A stretch of 19,910 nucleotides of DNA from assembly GCA_030631415.1 (NCBI GenBank), contig DAOVLE010000077.1:1-19910 (forward strand), written 5' to 3'. The notes beneath the pieces are model-generated. The model saw nothing but the letters and a program-made list of their open reading frames with translations. It ran no database searches and had not been told where the DNA came from. Shown here in pieces: positions 1-6,107 of this stretch. Each line of letters begins with the position of its first letter. Position 1 is the first letter of the stretch. The position numbers and the translations under genes were made by a program. This stretch comes from JAAEQG01 sp023133475 (lineage in GTDB: Bacteria > Planctomycetota > Phycisphaerae > UBA1845).

Positions 1-100
1 GTGACCCTGTTTCACAAACGGAGACATAGGCTGTGGCGTAAGATGGAGCTTGGCCATGTGCACGCTGTGCGAAAGCGTGCGGCACAGAACATGGTCAAGA
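1..100 (+). repeat. Left arm of a 100-bp inverted repeat
   Basis: Bases 1-100 match the reverse complement of 1615-1714 at 97 of 100 positions; the mismatches fall at 5, 67 and 84. The arm contains a small internal palindrome (GCACGCT and AAGCGTGC around 60-80) of the same style as other dispersed repeats in this window. The arm begins at the window edge and may extend further left. No coding sense is apparent. Confidence 0.9.
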
Positions 101-156
101 ACCACCGCGAAAGGTCATCGGGCAAATCGTAACGTTAGCGAGGGTGGTCCTTGACC

Positions 157-369
157 ATGCCACCCGCCATCGACAAGACAGATCGAGTCGTTACGGCAGA
201 GAACATGAAGTTGCTGTCCGAAGAGTATCTCGCGGAGTGGGAGGGAGCATGTGACGAGTTCGAGTCGATGTCGGAGGAGGGTCAGCGGAGATGGATTGAG
301 CAGGTCTTGTCGAGCTATCCGACGATTGAGGGATTGCCTGATCTCGACAGCTACAACGACATCAACTGA
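157..369 (+). CDS. Small acidic hypothetical protein (about 70 residues)
   Basis: A short, strongly acidic protein ending SSYPTIEGLPDLDSYNDIN. I do not recognise a family. The best evidence that it is real is a second, broken copy at 2877-2948: the two copies differ at six third-codon positions over the last 20 or so codons, and every change is synonymous, including TGA against TAA. That pattern means selection on protein sequence. Start choice is uncertain: ATG 157 has a purine-rich GAGGGTGG about 10 bases upstream, TTG 151 is also in frame, and ATG 205 would give a 54-residue form beginning MKLLSEEYL. It lies inside the region framed by the 100-bp inverted repeat and points opposite to the kinase operon. 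No signal peptide or membrane segment is seen. Confidence 0.65.
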   Translation: MPPAIDKTDRVVTAENMKLLSEEYLAEWEGACDEFESMSEEGQRRWIEQVLSSYPTIEGLPDLDSYNDIN

Positions 370-374
370 TCACC

Positions 375-785
375 CTATGCGCCTTCGGCAACCGAGCGCT
401 CCAAATCGCTCTTTCTCGCAACGCAGACATCCATCAGATGCTCAACGGTCGCTTGATCGAGCAGGTTGGCCACAAAATGGGCAGCCAGATAGCAGAACGC
501 AAACGAGAGCAGCGCGGAGTCACGCAACTCGCCACACCCCGCACCCTCATCCATCGTCACTACGTAGCTCGCCAGCGCTCCCTCAACGATCTCGGTACGC
601 TTGCGCTTCGACGGTCGCAAATCACGGAACTTGAGGAACACATGCGGGGCGAGGTGGAAGAGGTCACTCTCGGCGATGGGCTTATCCATGGCTTTCCCAA
701 ACGGCTGCGCTTCTTTGGCGTCAAGATACGCACGAGCGATCTCCTGCAACCATTCCTTGGACGATGCTGGGAGGATTGTTGTCAT
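375..785 (-). CDS. Hypothetical protein, second gene of the kinase operon
   Basis: A 136-residue protein starting at ATG 785 with a good Shine-Dalgarno AGGAGT six bases upstream, which fixes the start. It has a basic patch (residues about 56-63, RPSKRKRT), then an acidic and cysteine-containing stretch (DEGAGCGE), then a hydrophobic helix-like segment LLSFAFCYLAAHFVANLL that could be a buried helix or one membrane pass. I recognise no family or catalytic motif. It lies 69 bp downstream of the kinase gene on the same strand, so co-transcription is likely. Its 3' end almost meets the 3' end of the small acidic gene (convergent, 5 bp apart). Confidence 0.65.
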   Translation of the reverse strand: MTTILPASSKEWLQEIARAYLDAKEAQPFGKAMDKPIAESDLFHLAPHVFLKFRDLRPSKRKRTEIVEGALASYVVTMDEGAGCGELRDSALLSFAFCYLAAHFVANLLDQATVEHLMDVCVARKSDLERSVAEGA

Positions 786-854
786 GGACTACTCCTTTCC
801 AAGCCAGACAACGCTCTTGTCATTTCGCCGATCTTTGACCGTCCGGGCCAGTTT

Positions 855-1559
855 CTACGGAGTGATCAGAGCGACGAAGTACTCATCGAAGTCGATTCCT
901 GATTCTCCCGATCCATCCACGACCAGCTCGGCAACGTCCTGCGGTCGGTGCTGTTCGATGTATCGATCTTCCGCAGGCATCCAATCCAACTCCCAGCGAC
1001 GCCGTGCCTTTTCACCATCGCGGGCTATTCCTCTGTCCAGGCGGACAGACCGCGGGCACGTAATCCAAACCCCCTGGTCGTAAATCGGTGCCAGCTCACG
1101 GCGGAGAGCGCGAATGCCTTCGACGATTACGATTCCGCCGACGCCGACGATATGCCATTCTTGCAATGTGCGCGACGGCCAATCGTACCGCTGGTAACGT
1201 CCGGGACGCTCTTCTTTGATCGGCACCAGCACTTGCTCCAGGAGTCGTTTCCAGTCAATCGTTCCATCGACGAAGCCATCCGCCGCCAGTTCGTTCTGCC
1301 TCGAAGTAGGAAAGAAGAAATCGTCCATATGCACTATCATCGTGTCGTCAGCCAACGAAGCGAATGCCGCCTTGAGCAACCGCGCAAAGGTGCTTTTTCC
1401 GGCACCTCCGGCTCCATCCACTCCGACGAGAAGAGTTGACTGCTGACGAGGCATGGCCATCAACTCTGCTGCCAATGCGACAAACGACATCTTGATGGGT
1501 TTCGGCTGCACGCCCTTCTCCGCAATCGCTCCCTTGGCCCGTTTTCTGAGAAATGCCAT
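855..1559 (-). CDS. Uridine kinase-family P-loop kinase
   Basis: A 234-residue cytosolic P-loop NTPase of the uridine kinase/phosphoribulokinase superfamily, expected to phosphorylate a small hydroxylated substrate with ATP. The Walker A motif is GAGGAGKST (about residues 49-57, Lys55), followed by the family's acidic strand MIVHMDDFFFP (residues 74-84), a DWPSRTL segment, and the Walker B-like strand IVIVEGIRALRREL (residues 143-156). Conserved arginines follow (RGIARDGEKARRRWE), probably a lid. The ATG at 1559 is preceded by GGGAGG at good spacing. The substrate cannot be read from sequence: homologues are often labelled uridine kinase without proof. It heads a two-gene operon with the 136-residue unknown protein, inside the inverted-repeat-bounded region. 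Confidence 0.82.
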   Translation of the reverse strand: MAFLRKRAKGAIAEKGVQPKPIKMSFVALAAELMAMPRQQSTLLVGVDGAGGAGKSTFARLLKAAFASLADDTMIVHMDDFFFPTSRQNELAADGFVDGTIDWKRLLEQVLVPIKEERPGRYQRYDWPSRTLQEWHIVGVGGIVIVEGIRALRRELAPIYDQGVWITCPRSVRLDRGIARDGEKARRRWELDWMPAEDRYIEQHRPQDVAELVVDGSGESGIDFDEYFVALITP

Positions 1560-1614
1560 GCTGTTTGACCTCCCTAGCGGGCAGTCAAGGAGGTCGTTAG
1601 GCCGATTGTAGACC

Positions 1615-1714
1615 TCTTGACCATGTTCTGCGCCGCACGCTTTCGCGCAGCGTGCACATGGCCAAGCTCCATCTTACGCCACAGCCTATGTCTCCGTTTG
1701 TGAAACAGGATCAC
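1615..1714 (-). repeat. Right arm of the 100-bp inverted repeat
   Basis: Reverse complement of 1-100 with three mismatches. It starts about 55 bp upstream of the kinase start and stops 2 bp before the stop codon of the CDF transporter gene, so it fills the whole gap between the two genes. Together the arms enclose about 1.5 kb. Confidence 0.9.
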
Positions 1715-1715
1715 C

Positions 1716-2678
1716 TTATGGCAGCCTATCGTCGGAGACGCTTGGCCATGCCACCCGCCGCTGATCGCGGTGGGCAGTCCATGATTCAGCTTCGATGAAC
1801 ACTCGGTGCACTTCGGGTATGGTCTGCTTGATCCGACGATTGAAGTCGGCAGTTGCCGCCTCCACCGCGTTGCTCGATAACTCATCGGCGAAATCGACAC
1901 TGATGTTCACCAGGATACTCTGTGGCCCCATGTGGATGGTGATCAGCTCGTTGACCTGCTTGATCCCTGGATGGGTCGAGACGATTTCGCGGATGCGGCG
2001 CTGCACCTCCGGGTCGGCGGCCTCACCGATCAGCAACCCCTTGGTCTCCCACGCCAGCAGGCACGCGACCGTCCCGAGAATCAATCCTATGATGATCGAT
2101 GCTCCGCCGTCGAAGTACGGGTTTCCAGTCAACTGCCCAAGACCGATGCCGATGAAGGCGACGACTAACCCAAGCAGGGCTGCGGAGTCCTCAAACAGGA
2201 CTACGAACATCGTCGGGTCCTTGCCTGCCCGCACAGCCTCGAAGTAACCCCGATTGCCCTTCGTGGCGCGGAACCCGCGCAAGGCGAAGCACCAGGCACC
2301 ACCCTCAAACACCACGGCGATGATCAACACCGCATAGCTGACTCCAGCGTGCTCAACGGGATGCGGATCGGACAGGTGCTTGATTCCCTCGTATAGCGAC
2401 ACGCCGGCTCCCACGGCGAAGATGAGGATCGCAACCACGAACGACCAGAAGTACACTTCCTTGCCGTGCCCGAGTGGGAACTGGTCGTTAGCTGGCCGAC
2501 TCGCCCGCTTGATGCCCCACAGCAAGAGCAGTTGATTGCCCGTATCGACAACGGAATGGACCGCCTCGGCGAGCATCACGCTTGAACCGGTCACGGCGGA
2601 GGCGATGAACTTTGTTGCCGCGATGCCCGCATTCCCCGCGAGCGCGGCATAGATGATCTTCTTTGACTCGCTTGCCAT
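1716..2678 (-). CDS. Cation diffusion facilitator (CDF) family transporter
   Basis: A 320-residue integral membrane protein of the CDF family, expected to export divalent metal ions (Zn, or Mn/Co/Fe) in exchange for protons. The first metal-site helix is clear: LAEAVHSVVDTGNQ (His41, Asp45). A second polar membrane helix carries FEDSAALLG (Glu163, Asp164). This spacing, with the region FPLGHGKEVYFWSFVVA, resembles the ZnT9-like branch more than YiiP. Hydrophobic segments occur near residues 12-30, 78-97, 113-133, 158-180 and 191-210, and a soluble C-terminal domain (about 222-298) ends in VHRVFIEAES. The family fold ends about there; residues 301-320 are encoded by repeat-like DNA at 1719-1778 and look like an acquired tail. 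The metal is not predictable here. No Shine-Dalgarno is visible before ATG 2678. Confidence 0.88.
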   Translation of the reverse strand: MASESKKIIYAALAGNAGIAATKFIASAVTGSSVMLAEAVHSVVDTGNQLLLLWGIKRASRPANDQFPLGHGKEVYFWSFVVAILIFAVGAGVSLYEGIKHLSDPHPVEHAGVSYAVLIIAVVFEGGAWCFALRGFRATKGNRGYFEAVRAGKDPTMFVVLFEDSAALLGLVVAFIGIGLGQLTGNPYFDGGASIIIGLILGTVACLLAWETKGLLIGEAADPEVQRRIREIVSTHPGIKQVNELITIHMGPQSILVNISVDFADELSSNAVEAATADFNRRIKQTIPEVHRVFIEAESWTAHRDQRRVAWPSVSDDRLP

Positions 2679-2685
2679 GAGGCTG

Positions 2686-2691
2686 ATTATA
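2686..2691 (-). promoter_or_regulatory. Candidate -10 box for the CDF gene (leaderless?)
   Basis: On the minus strand a perfect TATAAT ends 7 bases before the start codon ATG 2678. Transcription would begin almost at the ATG, giving a leaderless message, which fits the absence of a Shine-Dalgarno. No good -35 hexamer is seen at 16-18 bp, so this is only a candidate. Confidence 0.35.
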
Positions 2692-2876
2692 CCGGCTTCT
2701 CACGCTCGGCGAACATCCTGAATCCTGTTCTTCACGAAGCCGCCAACTGAGCCCGCCAGGAGATGAGACGATGACAACAACCGCCCAGATGGATCACCGT
2801 GCAAATTCTGTGCAAAATGACCACGCCTGCGGGGCAAGAACGAGGAACCTGGCATCTCCGGCGACGACGGGGTATC

Positions 2877-2948
2877 ATGGGGGTGTTGTCGAGCTATCCA
2901 ACGATTGAGGGGTTGCCGGATCTCGACAGCTACAACGACATCAATTAA
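2877..2948 (+). pseudogene. 3'-end relic of the small acidic protein gene
   Basis: The last 20 or so codons of the gene at 157-369 recur here, ending SSYPTIEGLPDLDSYNDIN and TAA. The upstream two thirds of the gene is missing. An in-frame ATG at 2877 would still permit a 23-residue peptide. All differences from the intact copy are synonymous, so the two copies diverged while the protein was under selection and the loss of the 5' part is more recent. Confidence 0.7.
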
Positions 2949-3035
2949 CCCGTGGTGACTGGGATGGCAACGTGTATCCTCGAGAAGGATGTAGGCCAGA
3001 GCAGTCGCGCCGGGCTTGGTCGAGTAAGGAACACA

Positions 3036-3260
3036 ATGATGAATGAGGAAAGGCCGCGTTTCTTCAACGATGACGGCTCGGAGTTCAATCCCGATTTGAT
3101 TCCCGTCCCGGACCTTTGTGTTTCGTGTGCCAGGAACACCCGTAATGCTGGTCTTGCGTTGCTTTCCCCGGCTTCCGCGCCGTCGGCGTTCACTCTTGTT
3201 TCCCTTGCTCATCGCGAATGCTTTCAGCAACTTCCAAGCATCATAGGACTTGGCCCTTGA
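3036..3260 (+). CDS. Small cysteine-containing protein, probably truncated
   Basis: Begins MMNEERPRFFNDDGSEFNP with AAGGAA at 3026-3031, a plausible ribosome site. The first 32 or so residues, through LIPVPDLCVSCARNT, look like a genuine small protein: a DDGSEFNPDLIPVPDLC segment leading to a CxxC pair. From about position 3135 the composition changes to a low-information stretch and the frame ends at 3260 inside the antisense 3' end of the neighbouring gene. My memory of small proteins with a similar DG-E-NPDLIP-P-LC start followed by more cysteines suggests the original C-terminus is lost, but I cannot check this. Function is unknown; metal binding by CxxC is possible. Confidence 0.4.
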   Translation: MMNEERPRFFNDDGSEFNPDLIPVPDLCVSCARNTRNAGLALLSPASAPSAFTLVSLAHRECFQQLPSIIGLGP

Positions 3261-3813
3261 GGTGCTTCAACCGTTTGATCTTCTCAACCAGTTCAGTTCC
3301 TCCTGGCCGCTCCTCCAAATCGGCGTAGAAACCATCCACGCTCATCAGCTCTGCGTTCGGAAAAACCACGCCTTTGCACACTTCCTTGTGCAGCCCCGTA
3401 TCCTCGTCCAGCCAGACGATAAGCAACCGGGGAGCCTGGTGGCCATACCGCAGGAGTTTCTTGTACGCCTCGTTTTCGGATAACGTGATTTCCAGCCAAG
3501 TTCCGTCGTCAAGCAGGAAATCCGGATTGTAGAACCCATGCGTCCGCAGCTTGAGCCCCTGCGTGGAAGCGAAATCCAAGTACCACGGATCGGGACTGAT
3601 ATGATCAAAAACCGGCTCCGGCTGGCCGTTCCTCCCGAGCATTCTGAGCATGGAACCAACCAGAGCGGCAAGAATCCGCCCCCTGGCCCCGGTCCGCTGG
3701 ATCGAACGCAATTCCTCAAAGCGGTTCTCCATGAATGCTGAGATGACCTGCTCCCATTTTCGGCGCGTCCGTTCCGTCGGAGGTGGGGCAAAGCGATCCG
3801 GACAACGTTCCAT
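3241..3813 (-). CDS. PD-(D/E)XK-like hypothetical protein
   Basis: A soluble protein of about 190 residues from ATG 3813 (a TTG at 3843 would add ten residues; neither has a strong ribosome site). The core NPDFLLDDGTWLEITLSEN (residues 96-114) followed by AYKKLLRYGHQAPRLLIVWLDED has the order of a PD-(D/E)XK nuclease fold: Pro97-Asp98, a turn, Glu108, then a helix and a hydrophobic strand. This is like TnsA and restriction-like nucleases. The usual lysine after Glu (E-x-K) is threonine here (E-I-T), so catalysis is uncertain unless Lys118 or Lys119 substitutes. The earlier segment WYLDFASTQGLKL resembles the N-terminal part of such folds. It sits next to an integrase stump, consistent with island cargo or a transposition/defence remnant. 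It could be an inactive family member. Confidence 0.6.
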   Translation of the reverse strand: MERCPDRFAPPPTERTRRKWEQVISAFMENRFEELRSIQRTGARGRILAALVGSMLRMLGRNGQPEPVFDHISPDPWYLDFASTQGLKLRTHGFYNPDFLLDDGTWLEITLSENEAYKKLLRYGHQAPRLLIVWLDEDTGLHKEVCKGVVFPNAELMSVDGFYADLEERPGGTELVEKIKRLKHLKGQVL

Positions 3814-3938
3814 GTCGGGCACAACCTCGTTGAAAACGACCAACGCCGATGAAGGCTACGCAACCGTGGCCGACATAACTTCGATGCGATCCTTGCCTCC
3901 CACGCGCACCGGTCGAACGTGCTGTTCGCTTTGCCGCC

Positions 3939-4145
3939 TTATGACAACGCATGTCCGTCCGCCAGAAGCTTGGAGGCGAGGGCGCTTTCACCACGGCGAA
4001 TGCGGTCAAGCTGCTCGTTGGCATCCTGCCGAATCGAGTCGGCTTCCTGCTCGTCGGTCGTTCCGAGAGCCTTGGTGTGCTTCGTACCCTTCCACGAAAA
4101 GACGAATGCCAACTGCCCGTTGGCGCGTTTTCTGACGTAACCCAT
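3939..4145 (-). pseudogene. Truncated tyrosine integrase (N-terminal part only)
   Basis: Starts at ATG 4145 with GGGAGG upstream and encodes about 68 residues: MGYVRKRANGQLAFVFSWKG, then HTKALGTTDEQEADSIRQDA and an LDRIRRGE helix. This is the typical arm-binding N-terminus of phage-type site-specific integrases (short beta hairpin, then the helix seen in xxx-GTTDxxEA-xxx sequences). A TAA at 3939-3941 ends the frame, and no core-binding or catalytic (R-H-R-Y) domain follows on this strand up to the next gene. The remaining 3' part is therefore deleted or replaced. It lies 155 bp from the 3' end of tRNA-Pro, the usual integrase position for a tRNA-targeted island. Confidence 0.6.
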
Positions 4146-4197
4146 ACCGCCAGCCTCCCTTCTGTCGCCAGAATCTGCCTTCCACTTGCCGTGTGGG

Positions 4198-4226
4198 TGG
4201 TGGCTAAGTGGTGGCGAGATGGTGGC
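4198..4226 (+). repeat. Three TGGTGGC copies with 11-bp period
   Basis: TGGTGGC begins at 4198, 4209 and 4220, an exact 11-bp spacing (about one helical turn), with spacers TAAG and GAGA. It lies between the integrase start and the tRNA 3' end. This placement suggests binding sites for integrase arm domain or an accessory factor; no function is proved by sequence. Confidence 0.6.
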
Positions 4227-4241
4227 GCGCCAAGTATACAT

Positions 4242-4278
4242 GAAACGAGGACTTACGCCAACAGGCGACGCAAGTCCT
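4242..4278 (-). terminator. Hairpin downstream of tRNA-Pro, possible terminator
   Basis: AGGACTT (4248-4254) pairs with AAGTCCT (4272-4278), with an inner CGCC/GGCG pairing. On the minus strand it follows the tRNA 3' end by 23 bases and is followed by CGTTTC, a poor T tract. It may end tRNA transcription or be part of the integration site. Confidence 0.35.
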
Positions 4279-4300
4279 TTGTTTTCAGTGGGTTAGCTAA

Positions 4301-4376
4301 TCGGGGCGACTGGATTCGAACCAGCGACCTCTTGACCCCCAGTCAAGCACTCTAAACCAGACTGAGCTACGCCCCG
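4301..4376 (-). tRNA. tRNA-Pro (anticodon GGG)
   Basis: A full 76-base cloverleaf on the minus strand: acceptor stem CGGGGCG/CGCCCCG including the C1-G72 pair typical of bacterial tRNA-Pro, D stem GCTC/GAGT, anticodon stem CTTGA/TCAAG with loop CTGGGGG (anticodon GGG, reads CCC and CCU), five-base variable loop, T arm GCTGG-TTCGAAT-CCAGT, discriminator A. The CCA end is not encoded. Its 3' end faces the integrase stump, so it is the likely attachment site of the island on the left. Confidence 0.95.
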
Positions 4377-4417
4377 TTATTATGCCTAATAGCCCTGCAT
4401 CAGGCTCTGACCATTCA

Positions 4418-4446
4418 ATTAAAACGTATCTGTCCGGCGCTGTCAA
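4418..4446 (-). promoter_or_regulatory. Sigma70-type promoter for tRNA-Pro
   Basis: On the minus strand TTGACA (4446-4441) and TTTAAT (4423-4418) are separated by exactly 17 bases. Transcription would start near 4411, about 35 bases before the mature tRNA. The -35 box is perfect and the -10 matches four of six. Confidence 0.7.
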
Positions 4447-4523
4447 CCCTCATCCCTTACAGCCGGCGATTTCACGATTTCGCAAAAAAGTGATATTGTT
4501 CATTGCTCCGGGGGAACGTAGGC

Positions 4524-4539
4524 TGGCATGGCAGATGCC
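4524..4539 (+). promoter_or_regulatory. Candidate sigma54 (-24/-12) promoter of glnA
   Basis: TGGCATG, four bases, then ATGCC keeps the invariant GG and GC at the required spacing against the sigma54 consensus TGGCACG-N4-TTGCA. A start near 4550 would leave about 40 bases of leader before glnA. The site is also a 6-bp dyad (TGGCAT/ATGCCA), so an operator or repeat fragment is an alternative. Confidence 0.35.
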
Positions 4540-4589
4540 AGAACCATTGCCGCCAGTTGCGGGGAAGTCTGTGTTAGAAAGGAAACACG

Positions 4590-6008
4590 ATGTTCGATTC
4601 AACCGCTGAAGCACTTAACTATATTAGCGACCATGACATAGCCATGGTCGATCTCAAGGTTGTGGGGATCGCCGGACAGTGGCTCCACATTACCATTCCG
4701 GCGAGGAATTTCACGCAAAAATACTTCGAGGAAGGCGTCGGGTACGATGGCTCTTCCGGCGCCGGGTTCGGAAAGGTCGAGAGCGGCGACGTGGCGGCAC
4801 TGCCCGAGCCGGAGACGGCTTTTATCGATCCGTTCTGGGAGCATCCCACCCTCAGCTTCCTGTGCGGGACGGTGACCGCGGATACCAAGCAGCCTTTCGC
4901 CGCCGACCCGCGAACCATTGCCAAGCGGGCGGTGGCATATATGCGCTCGGCGGGCATTGCCGACGAAGCCTGGATGGCACCGGAATTCGAGTTCCACGTG
5001 CTCGACAAGGTGGAGGTGGTGAACGAACCGTACTGCACCTGCGTCCGCATCCAGTCTTCCGAGGTCGAGTCGGACGGGACCACTACGTCAATCCCTCGCA
5101 AACGCGGCTACATGCGGGTTCCGCCTGCCGAGCAGCTTCACGACCTGCGGGCGGAAATCTGTCTGACCCTCGAGGATATGGGCATCCCCGTGCGCTACCA
5201 TCATCACGAAGTGGGAGCCCCCGGGCAATGCGAGATCGAGATCGACCTGGACACCATGGTTCGAGTCGCCGACCACACCATGCTCATCAAGTACGTGATC
5301 AAGAACCTGGCTCAGCAGCACGGCAAGCTGGCCACCTTTATGCCCAAGCCGGTCTACACCGAGGCGGGCAATGGGATGCACGTGCATCAAAAGCTCGAAA
5401 AGGGCGGCAAGCCGATCTTCTACGACCAACACGAGCAAAACTACGCCAACCTGAGCGATACCGCCTTGCAGTATGTGGCAGGCCTGCTGAGTCATGGTGG
5501 GGCTTTGACCGGCTTGACCAATCCGTCGACCAATTCCTTCAAGCGGCTGGTGGAGGGTCATGAGGCTCCGGTGAATTTGTTTTTCTCGCTGGCTAATCGT
5601 TCGGCGGCGATTCGCGTGCCGCGCTACGCCATCTCGCCCAAGGACAAACGTATCGAATACCGTCCCCCGGACTTCACCGGCAATATCTACCTCAGCCTGG
5701 CGGGCATGCTGATGGCTGGCTTGGACGGGATCAAGCAGCAACTCGACCCGGCTGAGCACAACTTCGGGCCTTTCGATGTGAACGTCGAGAAGCAGAGCGA
5801 CGCTTTCAAGAGCAAGATCCTCCCCTTGCCGCGCTCGCTCTACAACGCAATGAACGCACTCCAGCAAGACCACGCTTTCCTACTCGAGGGCGAGGTATTC
5901 CCGGCTGCTTTTATTGACGGCTGGGTGGAGATGAAGCGGGCCGACGAGACCGAGGGAATCGCCACCCGTCCACACCCCTACGAGTACGAGCTGTACCTGG
6001 ACGTGTAA
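4590..6008 (+). CDS. glnA: Glutamine synthetase, type I
   Basis: A 472-residue cytosolic enzyme forming glutamine from glutamate, ammonia and ATP; active as a dodecamer in this family. The N-terminal beta-grasp domain carries GYDGSSGAGFGKVESGD, and the catalytic domain shows APEFEFHVLD, HHHEVGAPGQCEIEID, TFMPKPVYTEAGNGMHVHQ, TNPSTNSFKRLVEGHEAPV, NRSAAIRVP and RIEYRPPD, covering the metal-, glutamate- and ATP-binding sites. Length is as for the family. The C-terminal stretch SKILPLPRSLYNAM replaces the NLYDLPPEE adenylylation loop of enterobacterial enzymes, so control by GlnE-type adenylylation is unlikely. ATG 4590 has AAAGGA upstream. A possible sigma54 promoter lies at 4524-4539. It stands alone, divergent from tRNA-Pro and convergent with the downstream gene. 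Confidence 0.96.
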   Translation: MFDSTAEALNYISDHDIAMVDLKVVGIAGQWLHITIPARNFTQKYFEEGVGYDGSSGAGFGKVESGDVAALPEPETAFIDPFWEHPTLSFLCGTVTADTKQPFAADPRTIAKRAVAYMRSAGIADEAWMAPEFEFHVLDKVEVVNEPYCTCVRIQSSEVESDGTTTSIPRKRGYMRVPPAEQLHDLRAEICLTLEDMGIPVRYHHHEVGAPGQCEIEIDLDTMVRVADHTMLIKYVIKNLAQQHGKLATFMPKPVYTEAGNGMHVHQKLEKGGKPIFYDQHEQNYANLSDTALQYVAGLLSHGGALTGLTNPSTNSFKRLVEGHEAPVNLFFSLANRSAAIRVPRYAISPKDKRIEYRPPDFTGNIYLSLAGMLMAGLDGIKQQLDPAEHNFGPFDVNVEKQSDAFKSKILPLPRSLYNAMNALQQDHAFLLEGEVFPAAFIDGWVEMKRADETEGIATRPHPYEYELYLDV

Positions 6009-6013
6009 TCGGG

Positions 6014-6107
6014 GAATGGAGAATGGAGAAAATGGAAAATGGGGGGAGGGGACACATTGTCGTTGGGTGCACTCCCTTCCTTTCTTCTCTGCGTTCTCTG
6101 CGTCTCT
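6014..6107. repeat. Simple repeats in the glnA/glycosyltransferase gap
   Basis: The gap between the convergent genes holds degenerate GAATGGA units (6014-6042) and two TTCTCTGCG units followed by TCTCT (6084-6107). The GAATGGA type recurs after cheR at the right end of the window. No terminator hairpin is obvious. Confidence 0.6.

Noticed and set aside
2700..3230. 176-codon minus-strand frame across the 2.7-3.2 kb gap
   Set aside because: Its basic start looks odd but the rest has no protein character, and it opposes the more convincing small CxxC frame and the relic at 2877-2948. I see no other gene between 2692 and 2876.
3716..4024. Continuation of the integrase in another frame (frameshift)
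   Set aside because: The minus-strand frames after the TAA at 3939 show no core-binding or catalytic motifs, so truncation fits better than a simple frameshift.
5088..5873. 261-codon open frame antisense to glnA
   Set aside because: It is the mirror of a certain enzyme gene in GC-rich DNA, has no family motif, and no ribosome site.
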